Assembly: GCA_012269745.1 (NCBI GenBank)
Contig: JAAXJR010000029.1
Location: 1-34,152 of the forward strand
Source: Flavobacteriales bacterium
GTDB taxonomy: Bacteria; Bacteroidota; Bacteroidia; Flavobacteriales; Schleiferiaceae
DNA: 34,152 nucleotides
Reading direction: 5' to 3'
Shown: positions 7,547 to 15,899 of the stretch, one piece after another
Layout: each line of letters starts with the position of its first letter
How positions within the stretch are numbered: position 1 is the first letter of the stretch
Translations under genes and position numbers: made by a program
Notes under the pieces: model-generated
The model's input: the letters and a program-made list of their open reading frames with translations, nothing else
What the model was told of the DNA's origin: nothing
Database searches by the model: none

Positions 7547-9415
7547 ATGGAATTTAAATGGCAACATCCTGAATTACTCTGGCTGGGACCTGCATTGTTT
7601 GCGCTTGTTCTTTTGGGAGCCATTCTATTCCACAGGTGGCGTAAAAAGGCATGGTCTACCCTTGGTTTAGATGCCAGTTTAGAACGCAAAAAATTTGGCG
7701 CCATTCGCTATTTCACCCGCCACACTCTGCTCGCCCTCGCTGCACTATTTCTTGGCTTGAGTTTAGCGAATCTTCAGATGGGCGGTCAAAAACAAAAGGT
7801 CAATAGAAAGGGTACTGATGTGATTTTCGCACTTGATGTCAGTCGTTCCATGTTGGCAGAAGACATTGCTCCCTCGCGTTTGGACAAGGCGAAGCTCCTT
7901 ATCTCTAGATCGCTGGAAACTTTAAGTGGAGACCGCGTGGGTATTGTGGCCTATGCCGGTAGCGCCTACCCTGCCCTTCCCATTACCACTGATTATGTAG
8001 CGGCGAAAATGGCTTTAAATGCAGCAAGTCCGGATGCCGTGCCTTCTCAAGGGACTAATCTTGCCGCTGCCTTAGAATATGCCTTTGGCTATTTCAATCC
8101 GGCTTCTCCTGCAGGGAGATTCGTTGTGGTCTTTTCCGACGGTGAAGATCATGAGACCTTGGCGGGTTTGGAGATGCCAGATTTCCCGGTAGACATCCTC
8201 ATTGTTGGTTTAGGCACGCAGAGTGGCGGACCCATTCCAATCCAAAAAAGTAGGCGAGGAACGACCTACAAAAAAGACAAGAATGGTGAGGTGGTCATCA
8301 CCAAAAGAGATGAACGTATTCTTTCTTCGTTGATGGAAGAATTGGGTGCAAATTATCTTGATGGAAATAGAACTGAGCAAGCTGTTAAGGGTATAGAGGA
8401 ATTTATTTCAAAAGGAGAAAAGGCCGACATAAGCGAGGAGATTGCCATTGATTATGACCCTCAATTCCATTGGTTCCTTTTACCAGCTTTGTTGTTCTTA
8501 TTGCTCTACCTCATTTTACCATCGAAAGTAGGCTCTCCATTCAAATACGGTCCACTCGTCTTCCTACTTTTTGCGCAAAGTGCTTATGGTCAAGCGACCG
8601 ATTCAACGATGACCCTCGAACCCGTTACAGGCTCTGCATGGGAATACGACCAGGCTGTAAATAGAGGCAAGACCTTAAAAGAGAACGGCGATCTGCAGAG
8701 CGCTTCGAAGGAGTTACTTGATGCAGTGCAGATGGACCCGGACGGTTTTGAAGGCTGGTATAATCTGGGCTCAACATTGATTGAAAGCGGCATGGCTGAG
8801 GAAGGTGAAGCCGCTTTGAAGGAGAGCGTGACGAAGGCGCAGACTGATGAACAGCTATCTGACGCCTTGTATAATCTTGGTGATGCTGCCTTTGACGGAC
8901 AACGTTTTGAAGAAGCCCTGAATTACTATAAGGAGAGTCTACTGAGAGACCCTACCAGAAAAGATGCTCAATACAACTTCAGCCGAGCGTACGAGAGGCT
9001 GCAGCAGCAAGAGCAAGAGCAGAATCAGGAAGAGCAGCAAAACGAAGATCAGGACCAACAAGAACAGCAGGAGAAAGAGGACGAAAAGGAGCCTCCAAAA
9101 TCGGACAAGGATGATCCGCAAGAAGAGAATCCAGAAGACGATAATTCTAAAGACAAACAAGACCAGCAAGACCAAAGTGGTCAAAATGGGGACGAGAATA
9201 AGGATAGCCAAGAAAACGAGAATGGCGATCCTGAAGACAACGAGAATAGCGAGAAAAATGAGCCTGAAAAAGGCGGTGAAAGCACCGCTAAGATGACCCC
9301 AGAGGAGATTAAGGGGTTATTGGAAGCTATACAGCGTGCCGAAGAAAAGACGGCCGAAAAAGTGACGGCAAAGAAGGCTAAAGGAAAGAAAAAGAGCGGT
9401 GAAAAGGATTGGTAA
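7547..9415 (+). CDS. batB-batC: BatB-BatC fusion: VWA domain joined to TPR domain
   Basis: 622 residues. The BatB part has helices at about 11-28 and 59-76, a VWA domain with MIDAS DVSRS (D97, S99, S101) and FSDGED, and a helix at 308-324. The BatC part has TPR repeats at about 365-480 (YDQAVNRGKTL, GWYNLGSTL, ALYNLGDAAF) and a long Q/E/D/N/K-rich tail at 485-600. BatB and BatC are usually separate proteins. The joint is at about 325-350: two lysines, a short hydrophobic run (335-344) and SAYGQA, which looks like BatC's old signal peptide without its start codon. No stop codon or frameshift separates the parts. The coding start of batD lies 17 bases inside the 3' end. Processing into two proteins is possible but unproven. 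Confidence 0.92.
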   Translation: MEFKWQHPELLWLGPALFALVLLGAILFHRWRKKAWSTLGLDASLERKKFGAIRYFTRHTLLALAALFLGLSLANLQMGGQKQKVNRKGTDVIFALDVSRSMLAEDIAPSRLDKAKLLISRSLETLSGDRVGIVAYAGSAYPALPITTDYVAAKMALNAASPDAVPSQGTNLAAALEYAFGYFNPASPAGRFVVVFSDGEDHETLAGLEMPDFPVDILIVGLGTQSGGPIPIQKSRRGTTYKKDKNGEVVITKRDERILSSLMEELGANYLDGNRTEQAVKGIEEFISKGEKADISEEIAIDYDPQFHWFLLPALLFLLLYLILPSKVGSPFKYGPLVFLLFAQSAYGQATDSTMTLEPVTGSAWEYDQAVNRGKTLKENGDLQSASKELLDAVQMDPDGFEGWYNLGSTLIESGMAEEGEAALKESVTKAQTDEQLSDALYNLGDAAFDGQRFEEALNYYKESLLRDPTRKDAQYNFSRAYERLQQQEQEQNQEEQQNEDQDQQEQQEKEDEKEPPKSDKDDPQEENPEDDNSKDKQDQQDQSGQNGDENKDSQENENGDPEDNENSEKNEPEKGGESTAKMTPEEIKGLLEAIQRAEEKTAEKVTAKKAKGKKKSGEKDW

Positions 9416-11075
9416 AATTTTAATAGTCTTTGCCCTGTTGCTGAGTTCTAGCGCTTTTGGGCAAAACATTGAGCTTACAGCGAGTTGTTCGCGAACCTCT
9501 GTGGACCTCAACGAACCCTTCAGGGTGACCTTTGCCACTAATTCGCGAAAGGGAGATATTCAGCCGCCGAACTTCAAGAAATTCATTGTGGTCAATGGCC
9601 CGTTTCAATCGAGCCAAACACAGATCATCAACGGACGCGTAAGCTCGCAGCGCTCCTTGACTTACGAGATAGTTGCGCAGCAAGAGGGTGAGTTCACTTT
9701 GCCTTCTGCTAGCATTTTAGTAGATGGGAAGCTCATTGAAAGCAATAGATTGAAGATTTCAGTAAAAGCAGGAACGAAGCGTAAAAACACCTTGTCTCAA
9801 AAGGCTAAAGAGAGTTTCAACGTGAGCATTCTTGCGTCGAAAAAATCAGTGTATGTGGGTGAGCCGGTGATCCTGAAATTTAGAGCTACTCTTCTGGATC
9901 CGGTACGCGACCTGAGCATACTTCAAGCGCCCAATTTTGAGAATGTCCTTCAGAAACAATTGGAATTTAAGCAGCAGAGCCAGCGAGAAGTTATTGGTAA
10001 CAAGGTGGCTACGGTATTAGATTTTGATAAACGACTCATACTACCAAACAAACCGGGAACCTTGGGTGGCCAAGAGCTCAAGATTAGCGGTCAGGTTCAG
10101 GTGCCTACAGGTCGAAGAGACTTCTTCAATATGCCTTTGACCAAATTTGTACCCGAGGTGGCGACGGCTAAAATTCCTGCGGTGAAGATCAAACCACTCC
10201 CAAGTGGTGCGCCAAATTCTTTTGAGGGCGGTGTGGGCGAATTGAAATTGGTCCGTGAGATAAGCCGTAAAGAGGTGAGTGGAGAGGAAAGCATCACCAT
10301 CAAATTACGCATTGAAGGTGCGGGGAATTTCAACACGTTGGAGGTGCCAGAATTGGACAAGCCTGAAGGGTTTGATGTCTATGATCCTAAATACAACGAG
10401 GACATTAGTTACAGCGAGCGCGGCATTCGAGGGTATAAGGAGTACGAGTATTTATTAGTACCGCAATACCGTGGAGAATTTATCCTACCACAAATGAGCT
10501 GGAGCTATTTTAATACAGCATCTGAAAAGTACGAGACTATTAACGTTGCCGCGGATACCTTGGTGGTGAACAACCCAGCATTGGCTGGTGTACAACAAAG
10601 CAGCCTACCGGGCACAGTGAAGCGCGAAGTAAGCACGATTGAGGACGATATTCGCTACCTCCAAGAGGGCCAATTTGAACCTTACCAAGAGATCAGACTC
10701 AAGCGCTGGTCTCTGGTTCTTCTGGGAATTTTAGGAGTGTTTTGGTTGTGGCAATTGGCGCCGAATAGAGAGAAAGTTTCGAGTGGTGTAAATTGGAAAA
10801 AGTCGCAACTGAAATCGGTGCAAAAAGCCTTTATGGTCAATGATGATCAGCGTTATGGTGTCATGCTCAATGCCCTAGAATTTGCCTTGGTTAAAAAGGG
10901 ACTCAACCTAGAATCTGTAAGTCAAGCTGCGCTTGAGAAGCCTTTTGGCGGAGAAATAGCAAAACAAATTATTGCTTTGATTGAACAGTGCAACATGGCG
11001 CAATATGCACCTTTAGCGGTAAGCGATGAAAGTAATAACCTGAAAACTTTTGTAGAGGTATGGGAACAGATTTAA
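9399..11075 (+). CDS. batD: BatD, BatD/BatD-like oxygen-tolerance family membrane protein
   Basis: 558 residues. The start is GTG at 9399 inside the end of the batBC gene; it gives a good signal peptide, MKRIGKILIV through SSAFG, with Q22 as mature N terminus. Several beta-sandwich repeats follow up to about 400, consistent with a periplasmic domain. One membrane helix lies near 435-455 (WSLVLLGILGVFWLW), then a cytoplasmic helical tail of about 100 residues. This is the architecture of BatD. Its C-terminal coding region overlaps the start of batE by 16 bases. It probably forms a complex with BatA, BatB/C and BatE (operon inference). Confidence 0.93.
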   Translation: MKRIGKILIVFALLLSSSAFGQNIELTASCSRTSVDLNEPFRVTFATNSRKGDIQPPNFKKFIVVNGPFQSSQTQIINGRVSSQRSLTYEIVAQQEGEFTLPSASILVDGKLIESNRLKISVKAGTKRKNTLSQKAKESFNVSILASKKSVYVGEPVILKFRATLLDPVRDLSILQAPNFENVLQKQLEFKQQSQREVIGNKVATVLDFDKRLILPNKPGTLGGQELKISGQVQVPTGRRDFFNMPLTKFVPEVATAKIPAVKIKPLPSGAPNSFEGGVGELKLVREISRKEVSGEESITIKLRIEGAGNFNTLEVPELDKPEGFDVYDPKYNEDISYSERGIRGYKEYEYLLVPQYRGEFILPQMSWSYFNTASEKYETINVAADTLVVNNPALAGVQQSSLPGTVKREVSTIEDDIRYLQEGQFEPYQEIRLKRWSLVLLGILGVFWLWQLAPNREKVSSGVNWKKSQLKSVQKAFMVNDDQRYGVMLNALEFALVKKGLNLESVSQAALEKPFGGEIAKQIIALIEQCNMAQYAPLAVSDESNNLKTFVEVWEQI

Positions 11076-11758
11076 ACGCTATTGCGGATAGTGCTAGGTC
11101 GCTCTACGATCAAGGATTGTATCGCGAGGCGCTCGAGAACTATGAACAGCTGTTTACTTCTCAAGTCAAGAACGATGAGCTTTTCTACAACATGGGCAAC
11201 TGTTATGCACGCCTGGGGGAGCTCGGCGAAGCTAAGTTGTTTTACGAACGTGCGCTTATTTACAACCCTTCTAATGCCGATGCAAGCCACAATTTGGATT
11301 GGGTGAACCTAAGAATCACTGATGCATTAGTTGAACCCCGTCAAGAATTGATTGAGTGGGTAGGACAATGGGGACGATCTATCACTGATGCCGATACTTG
11401 GGCGCTTGTAGGCTGGGGGATAATTGGCGTTAGTATACTGCTATTGATTGCACGCAAAACTTTTGCGAAATCTCTGAACTGGCGTTGGCCTTTCACTACG
11501 AGCATCCTTGCGCTACTGATTATTCTAGTAGGTAACCTCAGTGTTCCTCGAATGAAAAAAGCCATTGTGGTCGAAAGGAATTCTTATGGATATAGCGAGC
11601 CCTCAACCAACAGCAAAAGAATAGTGCTGTTAAGTGAGGGCAGCGCGGGTACTATCGTTAGTACAAATGATTCATGGTACTACGTCGAATTAGGCGATGG
11701 GCGTTTGGCTTGGTTTAATACTAAAGAATGGAAATACGTTCTTCCAGGTTTAGATTAA
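11060..11758 (+). CDS. batE: BatE, TPR plus SH3-like membrane protein lacking a signal peptide
   Basis: 232 residues. TPR repeats occupy about 8-80 (SARSLYDQGLYREALENYEQ, LFYNMGNCYARLGELGEAKL). Two membrane helices lie at about 113-131 and 146-162, separated by a basic loop (RKTFAKSLNWRW). A C-terminal SH3-like domain lies at about 170-230. Family members usually begin with a signal peptide; here an in-frame TGA at 11042 excludes an upstream extension and the protein starts directly before the TPR. The positive loop suggests that both ends face the periplasm, which conflicts with the missing signal. The start is inside batD. The stop TAA shares two bases with the stop of the convergent gene. 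Confidence 0.9.
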   Translation: MGTDLNAIADSARSLYDQGLYREALENYEQLFTSQVKNDELFYNMGNCYARLGELGEAKLFYERALIYNPSNADASHNLDWVNLRITDALVEPRQELIEWVGQWGRSITDADTWALVGWGIIGVSILLLIARKTFAKSLNWRWPFTTSILALLIILVGNLSVPRMKKAIVVERNSYGYSEPSTNSKRIVLLSEGSAGTIVSTNDSWYYVELGDGRLAWFNTKEWKYVLPGLD

Positions 11759-12153
11759 ACTAGCTTAGGTAACCACGTTTTAACAGAAGACTTGATTCCC
11801 ATAGCTTCTTTGTAGCTGTTTGGGAATGCACGAACTACATTTTTAGCTTCGTTCCATCTCGGATGTGTTTTATCCCCTGATGCATACACCGCAAAAAGGT
11901 ACTTTGCATTTCGAATAGCTTGCTCCATCTGATCTTCATTCAACGTATCAAATCCAGGGAGCGAAGACATCGTGCCTTCTTCAAAAGAAGCTTGCAGCGT
12001 TTTCTGTTGATCAATAGGTGATTTCCAGATTGGGAAAAAGAACGGGTAGCCGTAGATAAGGTTGTTTACAATCTTGTCTTCCATAAGAGTAGCATTTATT
12101 GGTTGGTTCTCTAAAAGTACAACTAAGTATAAATTACCACTTAGATTACTCAT
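11755..12153 (-). CDS. Hypothetical protein, 132 aa
   Basis: Not recognised. The ATG at 12153 (MSNLSGN) is preferred over a TTG at 12174; a later ATG at 12084 (MEDKIVN) would also give a plausible 109-residue protein. There is no signal peptide or convincing membrane helix. The sequence has normal amphipathic composition, with an aromatic stretch GYPFFFPIWKSP in the middle and a C-terminal half rich in helical residues (DQMEQAIRNAKYLFAVYASGD). It is convergent with batE and separated from thiL by 84 bases of AT-rich sequence. Coding status is inferred from its length and protein-like composition in an otherwise empty slot. Confidence 0.65.
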   Translation of the reverse strand: MSNLSGNLYLVVLLENQPINATLMEDKIVNNLIYGYPFFFPIWKSPIDQQKTLQASFEEGTMSSLPGFDTLNEDQMEQAIRNAKYLFAVYASGDKTHPRWNEAKNVVRAFPNSYKEAMGIKSSVKTWLPKLV

Positions 12154-12237
12154 AAATAGTACCAAATGAGACAAAAACGCTATCTATTCTCACCTAAAAG
12201 TGAAAATTCAAAATTTAAAAGGTAAAATATAGGCAAT

Positions 12238-13278
12238 TTAGCCGTGGTGATTGAATCCTTGCGCCTTGAGTTCGATTACTTTTTCATCGCGCGTAATCAG
12301 ATTTGCACCTGAACCACCCTTCACGTAACCAATGACCGTAAGGTTTGGATTCGCCTTGATCTTGTCGTGGTCGCCAATATTAATGGTGAACAATAACTCG
12401 TAGTCTTCTCCCCCGTTCAATGCCACAGTGGTGGTGTTCATATTGAACTCTTCACACAAGGTGTAGATGCTCGGATCAATTGGAATCTTATTCTCGTAAA
12501 TGTTGAACTGCGCACCAGAGGCTTTGCTCAAGTGTAGAATTTCCGAGCTCAACCCATCACTGATATCAATCATTGAGGTAGGATGGACGTCCAGTCCCTT
12601 CAATAATTCAACAATGTCTCTACGAGCTTCAGGCTTGAGCTGGCGCTCTAGAATGTATTCGTGACCACCTAATTCCGGTTGCATATCGGGATTCTCAAGG
12701 AATACCTGCTTCTCTCGTTCCAAAATTTGAAGTCCCATGTAGGCACCGCCAACATCGCCACTAACAACGATCAAATCATTATCGCCTGCACCTGAACGCT
12801 TGGCTTCCGCACCTTTTTCTACGCGACCAGTAGCTGTAATACTAATCATTAGGCCCGATTGTGAAGCTGTGGTGTCGCCTCCAACCAGATCTACGTTGTA
12901 GCGTTCACAAGCGAGATGAATGCCCTCGTAAATTTCTTCTAGCGCCTCTACTGGGAATCTGTTTGACACGGCAATACCCACTGTGATGTGTTCGGCGACG
13001 CCATTCATGGCATAGATGTCGCTTAAGTTCACCACGACACTTTTGTAGCCCAAGTGCTTTAATGGCACATAGCTCAGATCAAAATGAACGCCCTCTACCA
13101 GCAGGTCAGTGGAGATGGCGGTGTAATGGTTGCCTTGGTCAATCAATGCAGCATCATCGCCTACCGCAAGCGCGGTATTTGAAAGCTTCGTTTTTGCATT
13201 TTTTACCAGGTGATCAATTAGGCCAAATTCGCCTAAATCTGAGATTGGGGTACGCTGAGGGTTCTTCGAATCAAACAT
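12238..13278 (-). CDS. thiL: Thiamine-monophosphate kinase
   Basis: 346 residues. It phosphorylates thiamine monophosphate to the diphosphate cofactor using ATP, in the cytoplasm. Family marks are TPISDLGEFGLIDHL near the N terminus, GDDAALID (40-47), STDLLVEGVHFDL, the NLSDIYAMNG segment, VGGDTTAS, and DISDGLSSE in the C-terminal half. These are the Mg-ATP and substrate loops of the PurM-like fold. Length and order match ThiL. It is transcribed divergently from the suf operon; a TAACTTTG promoter-like element ends only four bases before its ATG, so the mRNA may be nearly leaderless. No other thiamine gene is in the window. Confidence 0.96.
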   Translation of the reverse strand: MFDSKNPQRTPISDLGEFGLIDHLVKNAKTKLSNTALAVGDDAALIDQGNHYTAISTDLLVEGVHFDLSYVPLKHLGYKSVVVNLSDIYAMNGVAEHITVGIAVSNRFPVEALEEIYEGIHLACERYNVDLVGGDTTASQSGLMISITATGRVEKGAEAKRSGAGDNDLIVVSGDVGGAYMGLQILEREKQVFLENPDMQPELGGHEYILERQLKPEARRDIVELLKGLDVHPTSMIDISDGLSSEILHLSKASGAQFNIYENKIPIDPSIYTLCEEFNMNTTTVALNGGEDYELLFTINIGDHDKIKANPNLTVIGYVKGGSGANLITRDEKVIELKAQGFNHHG

Positions 13279-13282
13279 AGAG

Positions 13283-13314
13283 CAAAGTTATCACCTTATA
13301 CGACTCGATTGCAA
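13283..13314 (-). promoter_or_regulatory. Putative Bacteroidota-type promoter of thiL
   Basis: On the minus strand TAACTTTG (13290 down to 13283) matches the -7 consensus TAnnTTTG of Bacteroidota sigma factors. A TTG (13314-13312) lies 21 bases upstream and fits the -33 element. The -7 box ends four bases before the thiL ATG, so initiation at the usual distance would give a leaderless or almost leaderless transcript. Assigned by pattern only. Confidence 0.5.
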
Positions 13315-13342
13315 GATAAAAGGCCCATATTCATTAACTTTG
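13309..13342 (+). promoter_or_regulatory. Putative Bacteroidota-type promoter of the suf operon
   Basis: TAACTTTG at 13335-13342 matches TAnnTTTG, with a TTG at 13309-13311 lying 23 bases upstream. The sufA ATG is at 13374, leaving a leader of roughly 25 bases. The -33 TTG abuts that of the divergent thiL promoter, forming the palindrome TTGCAA. No recognisable IscR or SufR operator was found. Assigned by pattern only. Confidence 0.55.
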
Positions 13343-13373
13343 CAGAGCTTTTTTAGAATTAGTCTAAATACAT

Positions 13374-13703
13374 ATGGTTAAAGTATCAACTTCAGCAAAA
13401 GACAAATTGACTTCCTTGATGGCAGAGGAAGGCAAGAGTCTTGAGACTACCTACATCAGCGTTGGCGTGGAAAGCGGCGGTTGTTCCGGATTGTCCTACA
13501 AGATGGAATTTACCCCTGATATGCCCGAAAACGCTGAACTCTATGAAGATAATGGAGTTAAGGTGGTAGTTGAAAAAAAGAGCCTGCTTTACCTCATCGG
13601 AACGACGCTTGAATATAGCGGCGGACTGAACGGTAAAGGCTTCAATTTTAATAACCCGAACGCTACGCGCACCTGTGGGTGTGGTGAGAGCTTCGCAGTA
13701 TAA
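13374..13703 (+). CDS. sufA: SufA/IscA-type iron-sulfur carrier
   Basis: 109-residue A-type carrier of the HesB/IscA family that accepts an Fe-S cluster from the SufBCD scaffold and passes it to apoproteins. The three conserved cysteines are present: C37 in SGGCSGLSY, and C101 and C103 in RTCGCGESF at the C terminus. It is the first gene of the suf operon, six bases before sufB. The position with sufB favours SufA rather than a stand-alone ErpA or IscA. The start ATG at 13374 has a leader of about 25 bases after the predicted promoter. Confidence 0.93.
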   Translation: MVKVSTSAKDKLTSLMAEEGKSLETTYISVGVESGGCSGLSYKMEFTPDMPENAELYEDNGVKVVVEKKSLLYLIGTTLEYSGGLNGKGFNFNNPNATRTCGCGESFAV

Positions 13704-13709
13704 TACCCC

Positions 13710-15146
13710 ATGAGCGACGAAATCTTAGACGAAATCACCGCATCGGAGTATAAGTATGGATTCACCACTGATATCGAAAGTGATAAGGTGCCCCCAGGCT
13801 TAAATGAGGATGTGATTCGATTGATTAGCGCAAAAAAGAACGAACCCGAATGGATGCTCGAATGGCGCTTAGACGCCTTCCGCACTTGGTCAGAAATGAT
13901 CGAACCGGAGTGGCCTAATGTGACCTACGAGAAACCAGATTTTCAGGCCATTTCTTACTACAGCGCCCCGAAGCAAAAGAAAACTTTGGACAGTTTGGAC
14001 GAGGTAGATCCTGAACTCTTGAAGACATTCGAAAAGTTGGGCATTAGCCTTGACGAGCAAAAACGCTTGACTGGGGTGGCCATGGATGTTGTGGTCGATT
14101 CTGTTTCGGTAGCAACCACCTTCAAGGAGACCTTAGCTGAAAAAGGCATCATCTTCTGTTCGATGAGTGAAGCCATACAAGAGCACCCGGAGCTCGTTCG
14201 TAAGCATTTGGGAACCGTAGTACCTAAGCGCGATAATTTCTATGCGGCTCTCAACAGCGCCGTCTTCACCGACGGTTCGTTCTGTTACATTCCTAAAGGC
14301 GTTCACTGTCCTATGGAATTGAGCACCTACTTCCGTATCAATGAAGCAGGCACGGGTCAGTTTGAGCGCACGCTTCTTGTGGCCGACGAAGGTTCTTATG
14401 TAAGTTACCTCGAAGGCTGTACAGCACCTTCTCGCGACGAAAACCAGTTGCACGCTGCAGTGGTTGAGCTCGTTGCAATGGAAGATGCGGAGATTAAATA
14501 CAGCACTGTACAAAACTGGTTCCCGGGTGATGCCGAAGGAAAAGGTGGTGTCTTCAACTTTGTGACCAAGCGCGGCATCTGTGAGCGCAATGCGAAGATC
14601 AGCTGGACACAAGTCGAAACTGGTTCTGCAGTGACTTGGAAATATCCTTCGTGTATACTCAAAGGGGATAATAGCGTGGGTGAGTTCTACAGCGTTGCAG
14701 TAACGAACAAATTCCAGCAAGCCGATACCGGAACCAAGATGATTCACTTGGGCAAAAACACCAAGAGTACCATCATCTCTAAAGGTATCAGTGCCGGTAA
14801 GAGCCACAACAGCTACAGAGGTCTTGTTCGCGTAGGCGCTCGTGCAGAAAATGCTCGAAACTTCAGCCAGTGTGATTCGCTGCTGATGGGCGACCAATGT
14901 GGTGCGCATACCTTCCCATATATCGAGGCGCAACACCCAAGTGCACAGATTGAGCACGAGGCGACCACTTCGAAGATTGGTGAGGACCAAATTTTCTACT
15001 GTAACCAAAGAGGAATTGGTACAGAAGAAGCTATTGCCCTAATCGTAAATGGGTACTGTAAAGAAGTATTGAACCAGCTTCCCATGGAGTTTGCCGTGGA
15101 AGCACAAAAACTATTGGAAGTCTCTTTAGAAGGCTCAGTAGGATAA
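13710..15146 (+). CDS. sufB: Fe-S cluster assembly scaffold SufB
   Basis: 478 residues, normal for SufB. It forms the SufBC2D complex on which Fe-S clusters are assembled. It carries the conserved CxxP-like early segments, the right-handed beta-helix core ([16 protein letters not shown]-like region near 250-280), and the C-terminal [20 protein letters not shown] segment that holds the conserved Cys and the SufD interface. No intein is present. It is followed by sufC after three bases. The large antisense open frames over this gene are shadows. Confidence 0.98.
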   Translation: MSDEILDEITASEYKYGFTTDIESDKVPPGLNEDVIRLISAKKNEPEWMLEWRLDAFRTWSEMIEPEWPNVTYEKPDFQAISYYSAPKQKKTLDSLDEVDPELLKTFEKLGISLDEQKRLTGVAMDVVVDSVSVATTFKETLAEKGIIFCSMSEAIQEHPELVRKHLGTVVPKRDNFYAALNSAVFTDGSFCYIPKGVHCPMELSTYFRINEAGTGQFERTLLVADEGSYVSYLEGCTAPSRDENQLHAAVVELVAMEDAEIKYSTVQNWFPGDAEGKGGVFNFVTKRGICERNAKISWTQVETGSAVTWKYPSCILKGDNSVGEFYSVAVTNKFQQADTGTKMIHLGKNTKSTIISKGISAGKSHNSYRGLVRVGARAENARNFSQCDSLLMGDQCGAHTFPYIEAQHPSAQIEHEATTSKIGEDQIFYCNQRGIGTEEAIALIVNGYCKEVLNQLPMEFAVEAQKLLEVSLEGSVG

Positions 15147-15149
15147 GCC

Positions 15150-15899
15150 ATGATTAAAATCAAAGATTTACAAGCACGCGTTGAGGAAAAGGAAATTCTC
15201 CGCGGCATTAATTTAGAAATAGGTCCGGGTGAAGTTCACGCCATCATGGGACCAAACGGTTCGGGTAAAAGTACCTTGAGTAGCGTCATCGCTGGTCGTG
15301 AGGATTACGAAGTAACCGGTGGTGCTATCGACTTTGAAGGCGAAGACCTGTTGGACCTCGACCCAGAGGAGCGCGCTCACAAGGGGATCTTCCTAAGCTT
15401 CCAGTACCCTGTTGAAATTCCAGGTGTAACGGTGAGCAACTTTATCAAAACAGCCATCAACGAGAGCCGTAAAGGCCGCGGTGAAGAGCCGATGGAGGCG
15501 AGAGAGATGTTGGCAAAGATGCGCGAGAAGACTGCGCTTCTAGAGATGGATAAGAGCTACCTCAGCCGTAGCTTGAACGAAGGATTCTCCGGTGGTGAGA
15601 AAAAGCGTAATGAGATTTTCCAGATGGCGATGTTGGAACCAAAATTGGCCATCCTTGATGAGACCGATTCTGGTTTGGATATTGACGCCCTTCGCATTGT
15701 AGCAAACGGTGTCAACAAACTGCGTAGTGAAGACAATGCAGTGGTAGTTATCACCCACTACCAGCGTTTGTTGGATTACATTGAGCCAGATTTTGTACAC
15801 GTGTTGTACAACGGTAAGATTGTGAAGAGCGGCGATAAGAATTTGGCCCTCGAACTAGAAGCAAAAGGATACGACTGGATCAAGGCAGAAAACGCATGA
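15150..15899 (+). CDS. sufC: SufC, ABC-type ATPase of the SufBCD complex
   Basis: 249 residues. Walker A GPNGSGKST (34-42), the ABC signature SGGEKKR, and Walker B with the D-loop, AILDETDSGLD, are all intact. The SGGEKKR form followed by NEIFQMAMLEP is characteristic of SufC rather than of transporter ATPases. ATP hydrolysis drives the conformational change of SufB and SufD during cluster assembly. The stop overlaps the sufD start (ATGA at 15896-15899), so translation of the two is probably coupled. Confidence 0.98.
   Translation: MIKIKDLQARVEEKEILRGINLEIGPGEVHAIMGPNGSGKSTLSSVIAGREDYEVTGGAIDFEGEDLLDLDPEERAHKGIFLSFQYPVEIPGVTVSNFIKTAINESRKGRGEEPMEAREMLAKMREKTALLEMDKSYLSRSLNEGFSGGEKKRNEIFQMAMLEPKLAILDETDSGLDIDALRIVANGVNKLRSEDNAVVVITHYQRLLDYIEPDFVHVLYNGKIVKSGDKNLALELEAKGYDWIKAENA

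Noticed and set aside
9001-9290. Possible tandem DNA repeat in the low-complexity part of batB/C
   Set aside because: The CAA/GAA-type codons give a biased composition, but no regular repeat unit is kept, so it is low-complexity coding sequence rather than a repeat element.
8939-9296. Hydrophobic minus-strand frame and basic plus-strand frame
   Set aside because: Both are shadows of the repetitive Gln/Glu/Asp codons in the BatC tail; the Leu/Val/Phe-rich and Lys/Thr/Arg-rich compositions follow from the repeats, not from selection.
14133-15008. Long open frame of 291 codons on the minus strand
   Set aside because: It lies entirely antisense to sufB, which is unmistakable, and the translated protein has no family pattern. 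It is a codon-bias shadow.
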